Source: Acidobacteriaceae bacterium (GTDB lineage Bacteria; Acidobacteriota; Terriglobia; Terriglobales; Acidobacteriaceae). Taken from it: a stretch of 11,375 nucleotides of DNA. Each line of letters starts with the position of its first letter. Position 1 is the stretch's first letter. Below the pieces are notes generated by a model that ran no database searches, was not told the origin of the DNA, and saw nothing but the letters and a program-made list of their open reading frames with translations. The translations under genes were made by a program, and so were the position numbers. Positions 1-6,288 of the stretch are shown here, piece by piece. Location of the stretch: the NCBI GenBank assembly GCA_030042915.1, contig JASHYS010000402.1:1-11375 (forward strand). The letters run 5' to 3'.

Positions 1-570
1 ACGCGCGGCTGGCGCAATGGCGTGGCGAAGAGCGTGGCGACCACCAACCTCATCAACGCGCTCGCCGAGTACCACAAGGTGCCGCTTTATGAGACGCCGG
101 TGGGTTTCAAGTACATCGGCGCGCTCATCGATGAAGACAAAGTTGCCATCGGCGGCGAGGAGTCGGCAGGACTGACCATCCGCGGCCACGTCCCTGAGAA
201 GGATGGAATCATTGCCGGCCTGCTGATCGCGGAGATGGTAGCAACGCGCGGCAAGAGCGTAGGCGAGCAATTGAACGACATTTTTGCCAAGGTTGGTTCC
301 TTCTACCCGGTGCGCGAGAACTTCCACTTGACGCCGCAGCAAAAAGCCGCGTTCACTGAGAAGTTGAAGGCTGATCCAAAGGAATTGAGCGGACGCAAGG
401 TGGTTCAGGTTGTCAGGACCGATGGGCTCAAGCTGATTCTGGACGATGGGTCGTGGGTGTGCTACCGGTTGTCGGGAACCGAGCCGGTGGTGCGAGCCTA
501 CACCGAGGCGCGCAACCGGCACGACATGGAGGCGCTCCGCGTAGCGGCCGAAAAATTTGTGCTGAGCTAG
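1..570 (+). CDS. Alpha-D-phosphohexomutase (phosphoglucomutase/phosphomannomutase family), C-terminal part
   Basis: The 5' end lies outside the window; the frame is open from base 1 and gives 189 residues before TAG. Enzymes of this family interconvert hexose 1- and 6-phosphates through a phosphoserine and a bisphosphate intermediate in the cytoplasm, feeding cell-envelope sugars and glycogen. The visible part covers the end of domain 2/3 and domain 4. The sugar-binding loop GGEESAG lies at fragment residues 51-57, followed by RGHVPEKDGI, which is typical of the phosphoglucomutase-like (PgcA) branch rather than GlmM. The phosphate-binding loop RLSGTEPVVRAY lies near residues 156-167. The catalytic serine and metal loop would be upstream and cannot be checked. 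The downstream gene starts after 19 bases, so co-transcription is likely. The exact substrate (glucose or mannose phosphate) cannot be decided from this fragment. Confidence 0.93.
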   Translation, partial: TRGWRNGVAKSVATTNLINALAEYHKVPLYETPVGFKYIGALIDEDKVAIGGEESAGLTIRGHVPEKDGIIAGLLIAEMVATRGKSVGEQLNDIFAKVGSFYPVRENFHLTPQQKAAFTEKLKADPKELSGRKVVQVVRTDGLKLILDDGSWVCYRLSGTEPVVRAYTEARNRHDMEALRVAAEKFVLS

Positions 571-589
571 GTGGGATCGATATTTGACG

Positions 590-991
590 ATGAACGAGGA
601 TGCGAAAACGGAAATTCATGCTCCGGCCGCGAAGAGCAAGGGGCTGAGCGAACGAACCCTGAACTGGGCGCAGCGGTTATGGCGGCCGGCGGGAACCCTC
701 ATCGCCGCCAGTCTGGCGTTGCTGGTCACCTGGCACGCAATCTACGGCAAGCACGGCGTGTCAATATGGCAACAGAAACGCGCCGAGGACCGCGCCCTGC
801 AACAGGAGATCAAGGATCTGGAGCAGGAGAACGCGCAAATGCGCGAGCACATCCAGCGCTTGCAGTCCGATCCTGAAGCCATCGAGCGCGAGGCGCGCGA
901 AAAGCTGCACTACGCCAAGCCCGGCGAAGTCATCTACACGCTGCCCGGCCAGACCCAGGGGTCCGCCCCGCCGAGTAATTCAACAAAGTAA
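590..991 (+). CDS. FtsB/DivIC-like septum formation initiator protein
   Basis: The product is a 133-residue bitopic membrane protein. A charged cytoplasmic N-terminus (1-32) is followed by one transmembrane helix (about 34-53), then a predicted coiled coil rich in Q, E, K and R (about 58-92). The conserved C-terminal block DPEAIEREAREKLHYAKPGE lies at 94-113. This order is that of the FtsB/DivIC family, which joins the FtsL-FtsQ subcomplex of the divisome on the outer face of the inner membrane. The C-terminal tail is rich in Ser, Pro and Thr and probably disordered. I chose ATG at 590; an in-frame TTG at 584 would add two residues, and neither has a strong ribosome-binding site. It follows the phosphohexomutase gene by 19 bases. 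No terminator is seen downstream, only a repeat tract. The family is clear, but calling it the functional FtsB is an inference. Confidence 0.87.
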   Translation: MNEDAKTEIHAPAAKSKGLSERTLNWAQRLWRPAGTLIAASLALLVTWHAIYGKHGVSIWQQKRAEDRALQQEIKDLEQENAQMREHIQRLQSDPEAIEREAREKLHYAKPGEVIYTLPGQTQGSAPPSNSTK

Positions 992-1021
992 TCCTCGCTC
1001 TCCGGCAATCGTGACAATATT

Positions 1022-1084
1022 CCCTAGTCCCAAGTCCGCAGCCCCTGTTGCCTGTTTCCTAACCCGTAATCCCTGTTGCCTGCC
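1022..1084 (+). repeat. Degenerate heptameric tandem repeat, consensus CCCTGTT
   Basis: Nine consecutive 7-base units can be read without indels: CCCTAGT, CCCAAGT, CCGCAGC, CCCTGTT, GCCTGTT, TCCTAAC, CCGTAAT, CCCTGTT, GCCTGCC. Position 2 is C in all nine units, position 3 is C in seven and position 4 is T in seven. The 12-mer CCCTGTTGCCTG occurs exactly twice, at 1043 and 1071, 28 bases (four units) apart. The tract fills the space between two convergent genes. It has no hairpin potential of note and no reading frame. Its function is unknown. Similar pyrimidine-rich heptads between genes are, to my recollection, common in acidobacterial genomes. Confidence 0.75.
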
Positions 1085-1087
1085 TTT

Positions 1088-1360
1088 TCACCGCTTCACT
1101 GCCCCGATTACTGTGCCGGCCTCGGCATCGTCGAGGCACGGCACCACCTCCATCTCCAGCAGGTCGTTCCATTGCTGCACCCACAGGTGCAACGCTTTCT
1201 GATCGTTGGATTCGGCGATGGCCAGGCCCCAACCGCTCGCCCCGTGCCAGCGGCCGACGATCTTCACGCCCGCCGGAGCCGCTCCGCCCGTTTCCAGGAA
1301 GCGTTTCTCAGCAGCGACCCGTGTCTCACAGGGAATGTTCCACTTCACGATGAACTTCAT
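1088..1360 (-). CDS. DUF3303 family protein
   Basis: The product is a small soluble protein of 90 residues, the usual size for DUF3303 (a compact alpha/beta fold resembling stress-responsive dimeric barrel proteins). Recognisable family features are the start MKFIVKWNIP, the central GVKIVGRWHG followed by a glycine-rich turn and LAIAES, and the C-terminal WNDLLEMEVVPCLDDAEAG. No signal peptide or membrane segment is present. A good ribosome-binding site, AAGGAG (minus strand, 1368-1373), lies 7 bases before the ATG and fixes the start. The gene lies 128 bases downstream of the membrane-protein gene on the same strand, so the two could share a transcript or have separate promoters. It is convergent with the FtsB-like gene. 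No biochemical function is established for this family, and I do not infer one. Confidence 0.88.
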   Translation of the reverse strand: MKFIVKWNIPCETRVAAEKRFLETGGAAPAGVKIVGRWHGASGWGLAIAESNDQKALHLWVQQWNDLLEMEVVPCLDDAEAGTVIGAVKR

Positions 1361-1488
1361 GCACTTTCTCCTTTTTGGCGGAGGGGAGGATCGAGGGGAG
1401 CCGACCGCCCGAGTGTATCAGGTCTGCGCGTGCCTGCGAATGGAATTCTGTTGCCGGCGGGACCGAACTCAGCCGGACGCGCCGAGCC

Positions 1489-2256
1489 TCAGCGCAAGGT
1501 CCTCGGATCAAGGTTCAGCGTGTTCTCAAAGACTCTGCGTTCCACCTCGCTGCGCCGCAGCTCAGAGGTCTTCACCAGCCAGTAGACGCCGAATGCGGTG
1601 ACGCCGGCCACCTCGAGGGCGAAGGTGGCGTGCGTTTTGCCCCGAGAGGAGATAAACGTGCACAGGGGAGCCAGAATCATAAAGCCTGCCAGCACCCTGT
1701 AGACAAATTTGTATCGCGCGATGATCTTATCGCGGTCCTTGCACTCCGGCATGGCATTGAGCGTCTTATCGGCGCAGAAAATACACGTCGCTCCGCTGGC
1801 GGCAAAAAACACGATGGCGCACACATAGTGGATGGAAAAGCCCGTGCCTTCCGGCCACGGCATGGGATTCAGCGCCACCCCCAGCGCTCCCACGAAGGCA
1901 ATGTTCAGCAGCCAATCCTCCCACACACTGAATCCGGTGATGGCGAACATGGCCGCCCCGATAAAGAAAAGAACGCCCACGAACCAATTCCTCATCGGCC
2001 CCTCACCTTCGCCCGGATTCAGGCACGGGCTACCCTGGTTCTTCTCGTCGGCCAGATTGCCGGGGTCGGGCAATTGCGAATCGGGCGCATAACACTGGGC
2101 CGTGGCATGGTAATACGCGCTCATGGAATCGGCAAACGGCACGTGGTACGAAGCACCTCCGATGACCAGCAGCCATGGAAACACAATGCCCACCACTCCC
2201 ACGCCAACCCGCAGACCTACGAAGGTCTTCATCATGTGCTTCTGAATCGAGGTCAT
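1489..2256 (-). CDS. Six-helix integral membrane protein of unknown function
   Basis: The product is a 255-residue protein with about six predicted membrane helices: 14-35, 89-109, 114-133, 142-161, 183-204 and 211-228. A polar loop of about 50 residues between helices 1 and 2 contains two Cys (55, 79) that could form a disulfide if exported. The pattern around SMSAYYHATA (44-53), MRNWFVGVLFFIG (88-100) and the following FSVWEDWLLN resembles a group of bacterial hypothetical membrane proteins with a conserved S-x-S-A-Y-Y motif and a downstream RxxFVG motif. I know of no function for that group. The C-terminal tail (229-255) is charged and probably cytoplasmic. The start is well supported by CGGAGG (minus strand, 2265-2270), 8 bases before the ATG. 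The neighbouring minus-strand DUF3303 gene is the only possible partner. No catalytic or transporter motif is visible. Confidence 0.85.
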   Translation of the reverse strand: MTSIQKHMMKTFVGLRVGVGVVGIVFPWLLVIGGASYHVPFADSMSAYYHATAQCYAPDSQLPDPGNLADEKNQGSPCLNPGEGEGPMRNWFVGVLFFIGAAMFAITGFSVWEDWLLNIAFVGALGVALNPMPWPEGTGFSIHYVCAIVFFAASGATCIFCADKTLNAMPECKDRDKIIARYKFVYRVLAGFMILAPLCTFISSRGKTHATFALEVAGVTAFGVYWLVKTSELRRSEVERRVFENTLNLDPRTLR

Positions 2257-2454
2257 CGGTTATACCTCCGCGCGGGCGGTGAGGGGAGTTTGGCTATTGA
2301 TTAAATCACACTCGCCCACGCCGCCGCGGAAGGCCGACGGGCTTGGTACGCGGTCGCCGCGGGGTGTCAAAAACCTGCGCAAGAATCGGCATTTGGAGGC
2401 TCGTAAGGCATGTTTAGCTGCACTTTCGGGAACTCTGGAGTAGCCTTTTGCTCT

Positions 2455-2550
2455 AAAACCTAACCATAATTGGATACTTTTGCCCCTCAAATTGCACCTG
2501 GCGCGGTGCATCTCCCTCAAAACCTAACCAGATCATGGAACATTTGAGGG
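2455..2550. repeat. Cluster of short direct and inverted repeats, possible operator region
   Basis: The 12-mer AAAACCTAACCA occurs at 2455-2466 and again at 2519-2530, 64 bases apart. The 8-mer CCCTCAAA occurs at 2484-2491 and 2514-2521, and inverted (TTTGAGGG) at 2543-2550, so starts are about 30 bases apart, close to three helical turns. Between them lies a perfect 6-bp inverted repeat, TGCACC (2493-2498) with GGTGCA (2505-2510), around a 6-base loop. Spaced repeats of this kind in a divergent intergenic region are typical of transcription-factor binding arrays. No known regulator consensus is recognised. Confidence 0.5.
2463..2490 (-). promoter_or_regulatory. Weak candidate sigma-70-type promoter for the minus-strand membrane protein
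   Basis: Reading the minus strand, TTGAGG (2485-2490) and TATGGT (2463-2468) are separated by 16 bases. They match the TTGACA/TATAAT consensus at four positions each. The proposed start site would leave a leader of about 200 bases. The match overlaps one copy of the AAAACCTAACCA repeat and one copy of CCCTCAAA, which would suit regulation but also means the resemblance may come from the repeats alone. Confidence 0.2.
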
Positions 2551-2772
2551 CGTAAACGTACCATTTTCGCGAACATCTGTTTGATTCCATGTGACTTCCC
2601 CTGCCCCTCTCCTCACACAGGAATTCGCTCACCTGCTTGACTTGCGCCCTTGCTCCATGGGGCCCCGGCGAGCGGTCTTTGTTCGCTGGTGTGGCTCGCT
2701 ACCTTGTACCCGGCCGGAGGCGTAGCCGGAAAGTTCCATTGCCACGCTGGCAGCATCGTGCTTCAATGGCTT

Positions 2773-2801
2773 TGATTCTGCGTGTTTGTACCGCAGAATC
2801 A
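2773..2801 (+). promoter_or_regulatory. Strong hairpin or operator-like inverted repeat before the unknown membrane-protein gene
   Basis: The arms TGATTCTGCG (2773-2782) and CGCAGAATCA (2792-2801) are perfectly complementary over 10 bases around the 9-base loop TGTTTGTAC. The element ends 12 bases before the proposed GTG start at 2814, and the weak AGG (2801-2803) that could bind ribosomes begins at its last paired base. It could act as RNA, masking or presenting the initiation region, or as DNA, as a dimer-bound operator. There is no T-run, so it is not an intrinsic terminator. Confidence 0.55.
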
Positions 2802-2813
2802 GGTATTTGCCAC

Positions 2814-3869
2814 GTGAGCGACGCCGTCGAACAAGAGGCTCCGGCCCCGGCAGGCCAGGAGCAGGCCGCTGCCGACCCAACACCTCCCCTTGGGCGTTTT
2901 GAGGTAGTGCCCACCAAGAGTTCCGCGCCCGAGGAGATCTTTTCGCTTCGAAAACCGGAACCCCCTCCCGAGCCGGTTGTGGCGGCGCCGCCCTCCAAAT
3001 CAAAGATGATCCTGATGGCGATTGCGGGAGTCGTGCTGGTGGGCGCCCTCATCGGGCTGATCGCTCTGGGCACGCAATCGGCCATCGAGCCCAAACCGCC
3101 CGTGCAGTACATCGATCTGGGCACGCAAAGATTTGATCCGGCAGGGCTGGGCGGAAGACTGATTGCGCGATGGGAAGGAAACGCCGAATACCAGCTTTCT
3201 CTCGATCCTGTGGAGCAGGATTTTGTTCCGGGATTCGAGGCCGTGGCGCAGAATCCTCCGCGGCCGCTTTCGCTGACCATCCGGCTGCGCAATGCAGAAG
3301 GCCTGGTTGTGTGCCAGAAGGAAGTGCTGTTTCCGCCGCCGGCGCCGGAGGGCACCACGCTGGATCCGGCGCAAGTGCTGCAACCTCAGAAAACGCCATC
3401 GGGCGACACGGTGCAGAATGTAGCCGGCGAAGACGGGCGGATTGCGGAGATTGCCCTATCGGGAGGGCTGCCCTGCTCCCAGAAAGCATATGAGCACTTC
3501 GTGTCGTGGGATTTTGTAACCAACTTTCCCACGCTCGCCGAACAGAATGATTGGCTCAAGCATCAAAAGCTGACATCGCCGGCGGAAGCGCAAAAAGCGC
3601 GTCGTGCCAACGGGTTTTTCGGGCAAACGCAGCATCTGCCCACGGCGATTGAGGGCGACGACGTGATTGTGGGAGACAATCCGCGGCGAGGCACCGTAGA
3701 AACCAGCGCCGGGCGGATCTTTCTGGTAGGAAACAATGCCGCGCACAACCGCGGATCGGAATGGCAGGTGTTCCCCGCCGCCATTCATTTCCGCTGCGAC
3801 CGGAGTGGGCTCTGCCTGCTGACCAGGGCCAATTCGTACGCCACGTTGCAGGCGCGATTGCTGAAGTAG
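2814..3869 (+). CDS. Single-pass membrane protein of unknown function
   Basis: With the GTG start the product has 351 residues. A Pro/Glu/Ala-rich, probably disordered N-terminal part (1-60) leads to a Lys-flanked transmembrane helix (about 65-86). A soluble domain of about 260 residues follows, presumably facing the periplasm by the positive-inside rule (SKSK lies just before the helix). The distal domain carries a CDRSGLC pair (Cys328 and Cys334) near the C-terminus and a possible beta-rich segment with IFLVGNN. I do not recognise the family, and no enzyme motif is visible. The start is uncertain: the frame stays open upstream to 2637, with an in-frame ATG at 2766 inside a stretch whose translation looks random. 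GTG 2814 is preferred because Asp/Glu/Pro-rich sequence starts there and a weak AGG lies 10 bases before it. The gene is divergent from the six-helix protein and 93 bases upstream of nnr. Confidence 0.82.
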   Translation: MSDAVEQEAPAPAGQEQAAADPTPPLGRFEVVPTKSSAPEEIFSLRKPEPPPEPVVAAPPSKSKMILMAIAGVVLVGALIGLIALGTQSAIEPKPPVQYIDLGTQRFDPAGLGGRLIARWEGNAEYQLSLDPVEQDFVPGFEAVAQNPPRPLSLTIRLRNAEGLVVCQKEVLFPPPAPEGTTLDPAQVLQPQKTPSGDTVQNVAGEDGRIAEIALSGGLPCSQKAYEHFVSWDFVTNFPTLAEQNDWLKHQKLTSPAEAQKARRANGFFGQTQHLPTAIEGDDVIVGDNPRRGTVETSAGRIFLVGNNAAHNRGSEWQVFPAAIHFRCDRSGLCLLTRANSYATLQARLLK

Positions 3870-3890
3870 GTCCGGCGCCATCCCATCTTT

Positions 3891-3953
3891 CCCGCTCCCT
3901 CGTTCCTCGTTCCCTACTGGCTACTGCTATTCCCTGCTTTCTTGCTCCCTGCC
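3891..3953 (+). repeat. Second pyrimidine-rich heptad-like tract, upstream of nnr
   Basis: The tract contains CCTCGTT twice in tandem (3898-3911), then CCCTACT (3912-3918) and GGCTACT (3919-3925). Less regular copies containing CCCTGCT and CCCTGCC follow, at 3932 and 3947. It has the same strand composition and similar units to the tract at 1022-1084 but with more indels. It ends 9 bases before the nnr ATG at 3963, so it forms the leader or immediate upstream region of that gene, where a ribosome-binding site would be expected and none is seen. Confidence 0.55.
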
Positions 3954-3962
3954 TTTAGTACC

Positions 3963-5645
3963 ATGGTTGCGATGCAAGTTCTGTCTGCAGCCGAAATGCA
4001 GGCCTGCGATCGCGCCACGAGCGAGCGGTATGGAATTCTGTCGATCGAGCTGATGCGCGCGGCCTCGTCGGTGGTTGCGGCGTTTGCGCAAGAGCAATTC
4101 CCGGCGGCGCAGCGGGTGACCGTGCTCTGCGGGCGCGGCAACAATGGCGGTGACGGCATGATGGCGGCGCGGCTGCTCGCGGATGCCGGGCTCGACGTAA
4201 CGACAATTCTGCTGGGCGCTCCAGATCAGCTTGCGGGCGATGCGGCCGTGGCGTGGGCGGAGCTGACGCGTCCTGTGCAAGGACGCGTGCACGTGGTGGC
4301 CGACGCGGCCCAGCTGGCGCGACACAAAGAGGCGCTTGACGCGGACCTGATTGTCGACGCCGTCTTGGGAACGGGATTCAAGCCTCCACTGAAAGGGTTG
4401 GCGCTGGACACACTGGAGTGGCTACGCGCAAGCCGGGCAGCGGTGCTCGCAGTGGATCTGCCGTCAGGGTGGCCCGCCGACGAAACCAGTGCGGAATTTT
4501 CCGGACCGGCGTTTCCCGCCGATGCCGTCATCACCTTTACTGCCCCCAAGCCGGCGCATGTCTTCGGGCAATTGACGCGGCGTTGGGACCAGCCCATCGT
4601 AGTTGCGCCCATCGGTTCGCCCGATGCAGCCATCGTTTCAAAGCTTGGCATCGACTGGGCCGGATCGTCGCTCGAACTGGCACAGACTCCGCGCGCCGCC
4701 GAAGCGAACAAAGGCGATTTCGGACACGTGCTGATAGTGGGAGGCGCCTTCGGCACGGCCGGCGGAAAGTCCGGCGCACCGTCGATGGCATCATTGGCGG
4801 CGTTGCGCGTGGGAGCAGGATTGGTGACCGCTGCGGTGCCAGCGCCGGCGCTGCCGGTGGTGGCGTCGTTTGTGCCGGAGCTGATGACATGGCCGCTTGC
4901 CGCGGGCACACAAGGCCAGATTGCCGCGAGGAATCTGGCTGGGAAGCAGCTTGATGCGTTGACCGCCGGAAAAACGGTGCTGGCCATTGGGCCGGGCATG
5001 GGCCAGGATCCGCAGACGGCGAAATTCGTGCTGGGCCTGCTGGCGGCGACCAAGATTCCAGCCGTGATCGACGCCGACGCGTTGAATATTCTCGCTCGCC
5101 GGCCGGCGCAGATTGCCAGGCTCGCCGTCAAGGGCAAGCGCACGCTGGTGCCCACGCCCCATCCCGGCGAAATGGCGCGGCTGGCGGAGATGACGATAGC
5201 CGAGGTGCAGGCGGACCGGCTAAAGGTGGCGCGCGGTTTTGCCGAACGTATGGGTGTGACACTGGTGTTAAAAGGAGCGCGCACGCTCATCGCGCATCCT
5301 GATGGACGCGTGGCCGTGAACACCTCAGGCAATCCTGGCTTGGCCAAGGGCGGCAGCGGCGATCTGCTCACCGGGATGATCGCGGGATTGCTGGCACAAT
5401 ATCCCCGCGATGTGCAACGCGCCGTCGAAGCGGCCGTCTATCTTCATGGGCTGGCCGCGGACCTGGCTGTTTGCGCTGGCGATGAGCACACTCTGCTGGC
5501 TACCGACTGCCTGGCGCAACTGGCGCCGGCGTTTCACTCGCACGCGTACAAGCTTCACAGCGGAGGCCGAAAGGGTTATGTTTGGTTGCAGGGGGCACTG
5601 CACGCAGCGGACTCGATCCGGGCGGCAGGCCTTCGCGAGGGCTGA
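3963..5645 (+). CDS. nnr: Bifunctional NAD(P)H-hydrate epimerase / ADP-dependent NAD(P)H-hydrate dehydratase
   Basis: This cytoplasmic repair enzyme converts damaged NAD(P)H hydrates back to NAD(P)H. The N-terminal YjeF_N domain (about 1-225) epimerises the R and S forms. It carries GRGNNGGDG (57-65), the VLGTGF turn (134-139), AVDLPSGWPAD (163-173) and TFTAPKP (191-197). The C-terminal ribokinase-like domain (about 245-525) dehydrates the S form using ADP. It carries KGDFGHVLIVGG (250-261), IGPGMG (342-347), VIDADALN (368-375), TPHPGE (398-403) and NPGLAKGGSGD (457-467), with Asp467 as the expected catalytic residue. Both halves look intact. A tail of about 35 residues follows the usual end of the fold. 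ATG 3963 is used; ATG 3972 (MQVLSAAEM) matches the usual family start equally well, and neither has a clear ribosome-binding site. tsaE follows after 3 bases, a common pairing in bacteria. Confidence 0.95.
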   Translation: MVAMQVLSAAEMQACDRATSERYGILSIELMRAASSVVAAFAQEQFPAAQRVTVLCGRGNNGGDGMMAARLLADAGLDVTTILLGAPDQLAGDAAVAWAELTRPVQGRVHVVADAAQLARHKEALDADLIVDAVLGTGFKPPLKGLALDTLEWLRASRAAVLAVDLPSGWPADETSAEFSGPAFPADAVITFTAPKPAHVFGQLTRRWDQPIVVAPIGSPDAAIVSKLGIDWAGSSLELAQTPRAAEANKGDFGHVLIVGGAFGTAGGKSGAPSMASLAALRVGAGLVTAAVPAPALPVVASFVPELMTWPLAAGTQGQIAARNLAGKQLDALTAGKTVLAIGPGMGQDPQTAKFVLGLLAATKIPAVIDADALNILARRPAQIARLAVKGKRTLVPTPHPGEMARLAEMTIAEVQADRLKVARGFAERMGVTLVLKGARTLIAHPDGRVAVNTSGNPGLAKGGSGDLLTGMIAGLLAQYPRDVQRAVEAAVYLHGLAADLAVCAGDEHTLLATDCLAQLAPAFHSHAYKLHSGGRKGYVWLQGALHAADSIRAAGLREG

Positions 5646-5648
5646 GAA

Positions 5649-6122
5649 ATGACCGATGCCGCTCCGGTTGCCGAAGGCAAAATCCACGAATTCACCACGC
5701 AAAGCGGCGCCGATACCATTGCCGTGGGCCGGAGGCTCGCGCACCTGCTCAAGCCACCGCAACTGTTGCTGCTGCGCGGCGAGCTGGGCACGGGAAAAAC
5801 CACGCTGGTGAAGGGCATTGCACAGGCCCTCGACGCGGCTGAGCCCGACGAGGTGACCAGTCCCACCTTCACGCTGATCCACGAGTATGACGGAACGCGC
5901 AACGGCAAACCGGTAAAGCTCTATCACCTTGACGTCTATCGGCTCGAAAGCGAGCGCCAACTGGAGACGCTGGGCCTCGACGATCTGCTGACGCCTGACG
6001 CGCTGGTGGTGGTGGAGTGGGGCGACAAGTTCAAGAGCATCCGCAAACGCGCCACGGGCGAGATCGTGGTTGCGTCCGAAGGCGGCGACGCGCGCAAGAT
6101 CACGGTGACCCTGAAGGAGTAG
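5649..6122 (+). CDS. tsaE: tRNA threonylcarbamoyladenosine biosynthesis ATPase TsaE
   Basis: The product is a 157-residue P-loop ATPase of the length expected for the family. TsaE works with TsaB and TsaD, which transfer the threonylcarbamoyl group made by TsaC to A37 of ANN-decoding tRNAs. The Walker A motif GELGTGKTT lies at 44-52, the switch-like segment SPTFTLIHEY at 71-80, HLDVYRL at 93-99, and the conserved VVEWGDK at 121-127 in the Walker B region. The start is 3 bases after the nnr stop. GAGGG at 5637-5641, inside the end of nnr, sits 7 bases before the ATG, so translation is probably coupled. It is followed by a structured spacer with no coding potential. Confidence 0.96.
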   Translation: MTDAAPVAEGKIHEFTTQSGADTIAVGRRLAHLLKPPQLLLLRGELGTGKTTLVKGIAQALDAAEPDEVTSPTFTLIHEYDGTRNGKPVKLYHLDVYRLESERQLETLGLDDLLTPDALVVVEWGDKFKSIRKRATGEIVVASEGGDARKITVTLKE

Positions 6123-6134
6123 CGGAGCTCGGCC

Positions 6135-6227
6135 TCGAAAGGGCACCGCCTCACAGCTTTCGAAAAACTTAATCGGAGCAGGCTTTGTAACAAGGGCACG
6201 GCCTCAGCTGTGACGCAAGAAGCCTGC
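6135..6227. repeat. Structured double-repeat spacer after tsaE (REP-like)
   Basis: Two imperfect direct copies of GGGCAC(C/G)GCCTC(AC)AGCT lie at 6141-6158 and 6194-6209. Each sits inside an inverted repeat. The first is TCGAAAG (6135-6141) with CTTTCGA (6157-6163). The second is GCAGGCTT (6178-6185) with AAGCCTGC (6220-6227), whose interior can form a 6-bp stem CACGGC/GCTGTG with one G-T pair. The arrangement resembles small palindromic intergenic repeats. It may also end or stabilise the nnr-tsaE transcript, but there is no T-run typical of an intrinsic terminator. Confidence 0.5.
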
Positions 6228-6288
6228 GTACCACGACGGAAGCCGGGAAAACCGCTCGCGACACTCCCCTCTTCTCCTCCCCTCGCAC

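Larger units (their letters stand above)
2271..2813. other. Long intergenic region between divergent genes
   Basis: This stretch of about 540 bases lies upstream of both the minus-strand membrane protein and the plus-strand unknown protein, so it should carry both promoters. Reading frames across it give Arg/Pro-rich translations with no recognisable family and look like chance. What can be seen is an AT-rich palindrome TGATT-A-AATCA (2298-2308), the repeat cluster at 2455-2550, and the hairpin at 2773-2801. The base composition of 2441-2600 is visibly less GC-rich than the flanking genes, as expected for a regulatory region. No tRNA or recognisable riboswitch was found. Confidence 0.6.

Noticed and set aside
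2260..2520. Minus-strand reading frame of 86 codons in the long intergenic region
   Set aside because: The translation is rich in Arg and Ser with no recognisable domain, and it crosses the repeat cluster. The membrane-protein gene next to it already has its own ribosome-binding site.
2637..2813. In-frame upstream extension of the unknown membrane protein to 2637
   Set aside because: The extra 59 residues look like random GC-rich translation (many Arg, Pro, Gly, Trp), no ribosome-binding site precedes either upstream start, and the 10-bp hairpin lies in this stretch. GTG 2814 is preferred, though not proven.
4226..5371. Minus-strand open frame of 381 codons opposite nnr
   Set aside because: It lies wholly within nnr, which has all family motifs on the other strand. 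The shadow product is Ala/Ser/Arg/Pro-rich without a domain.
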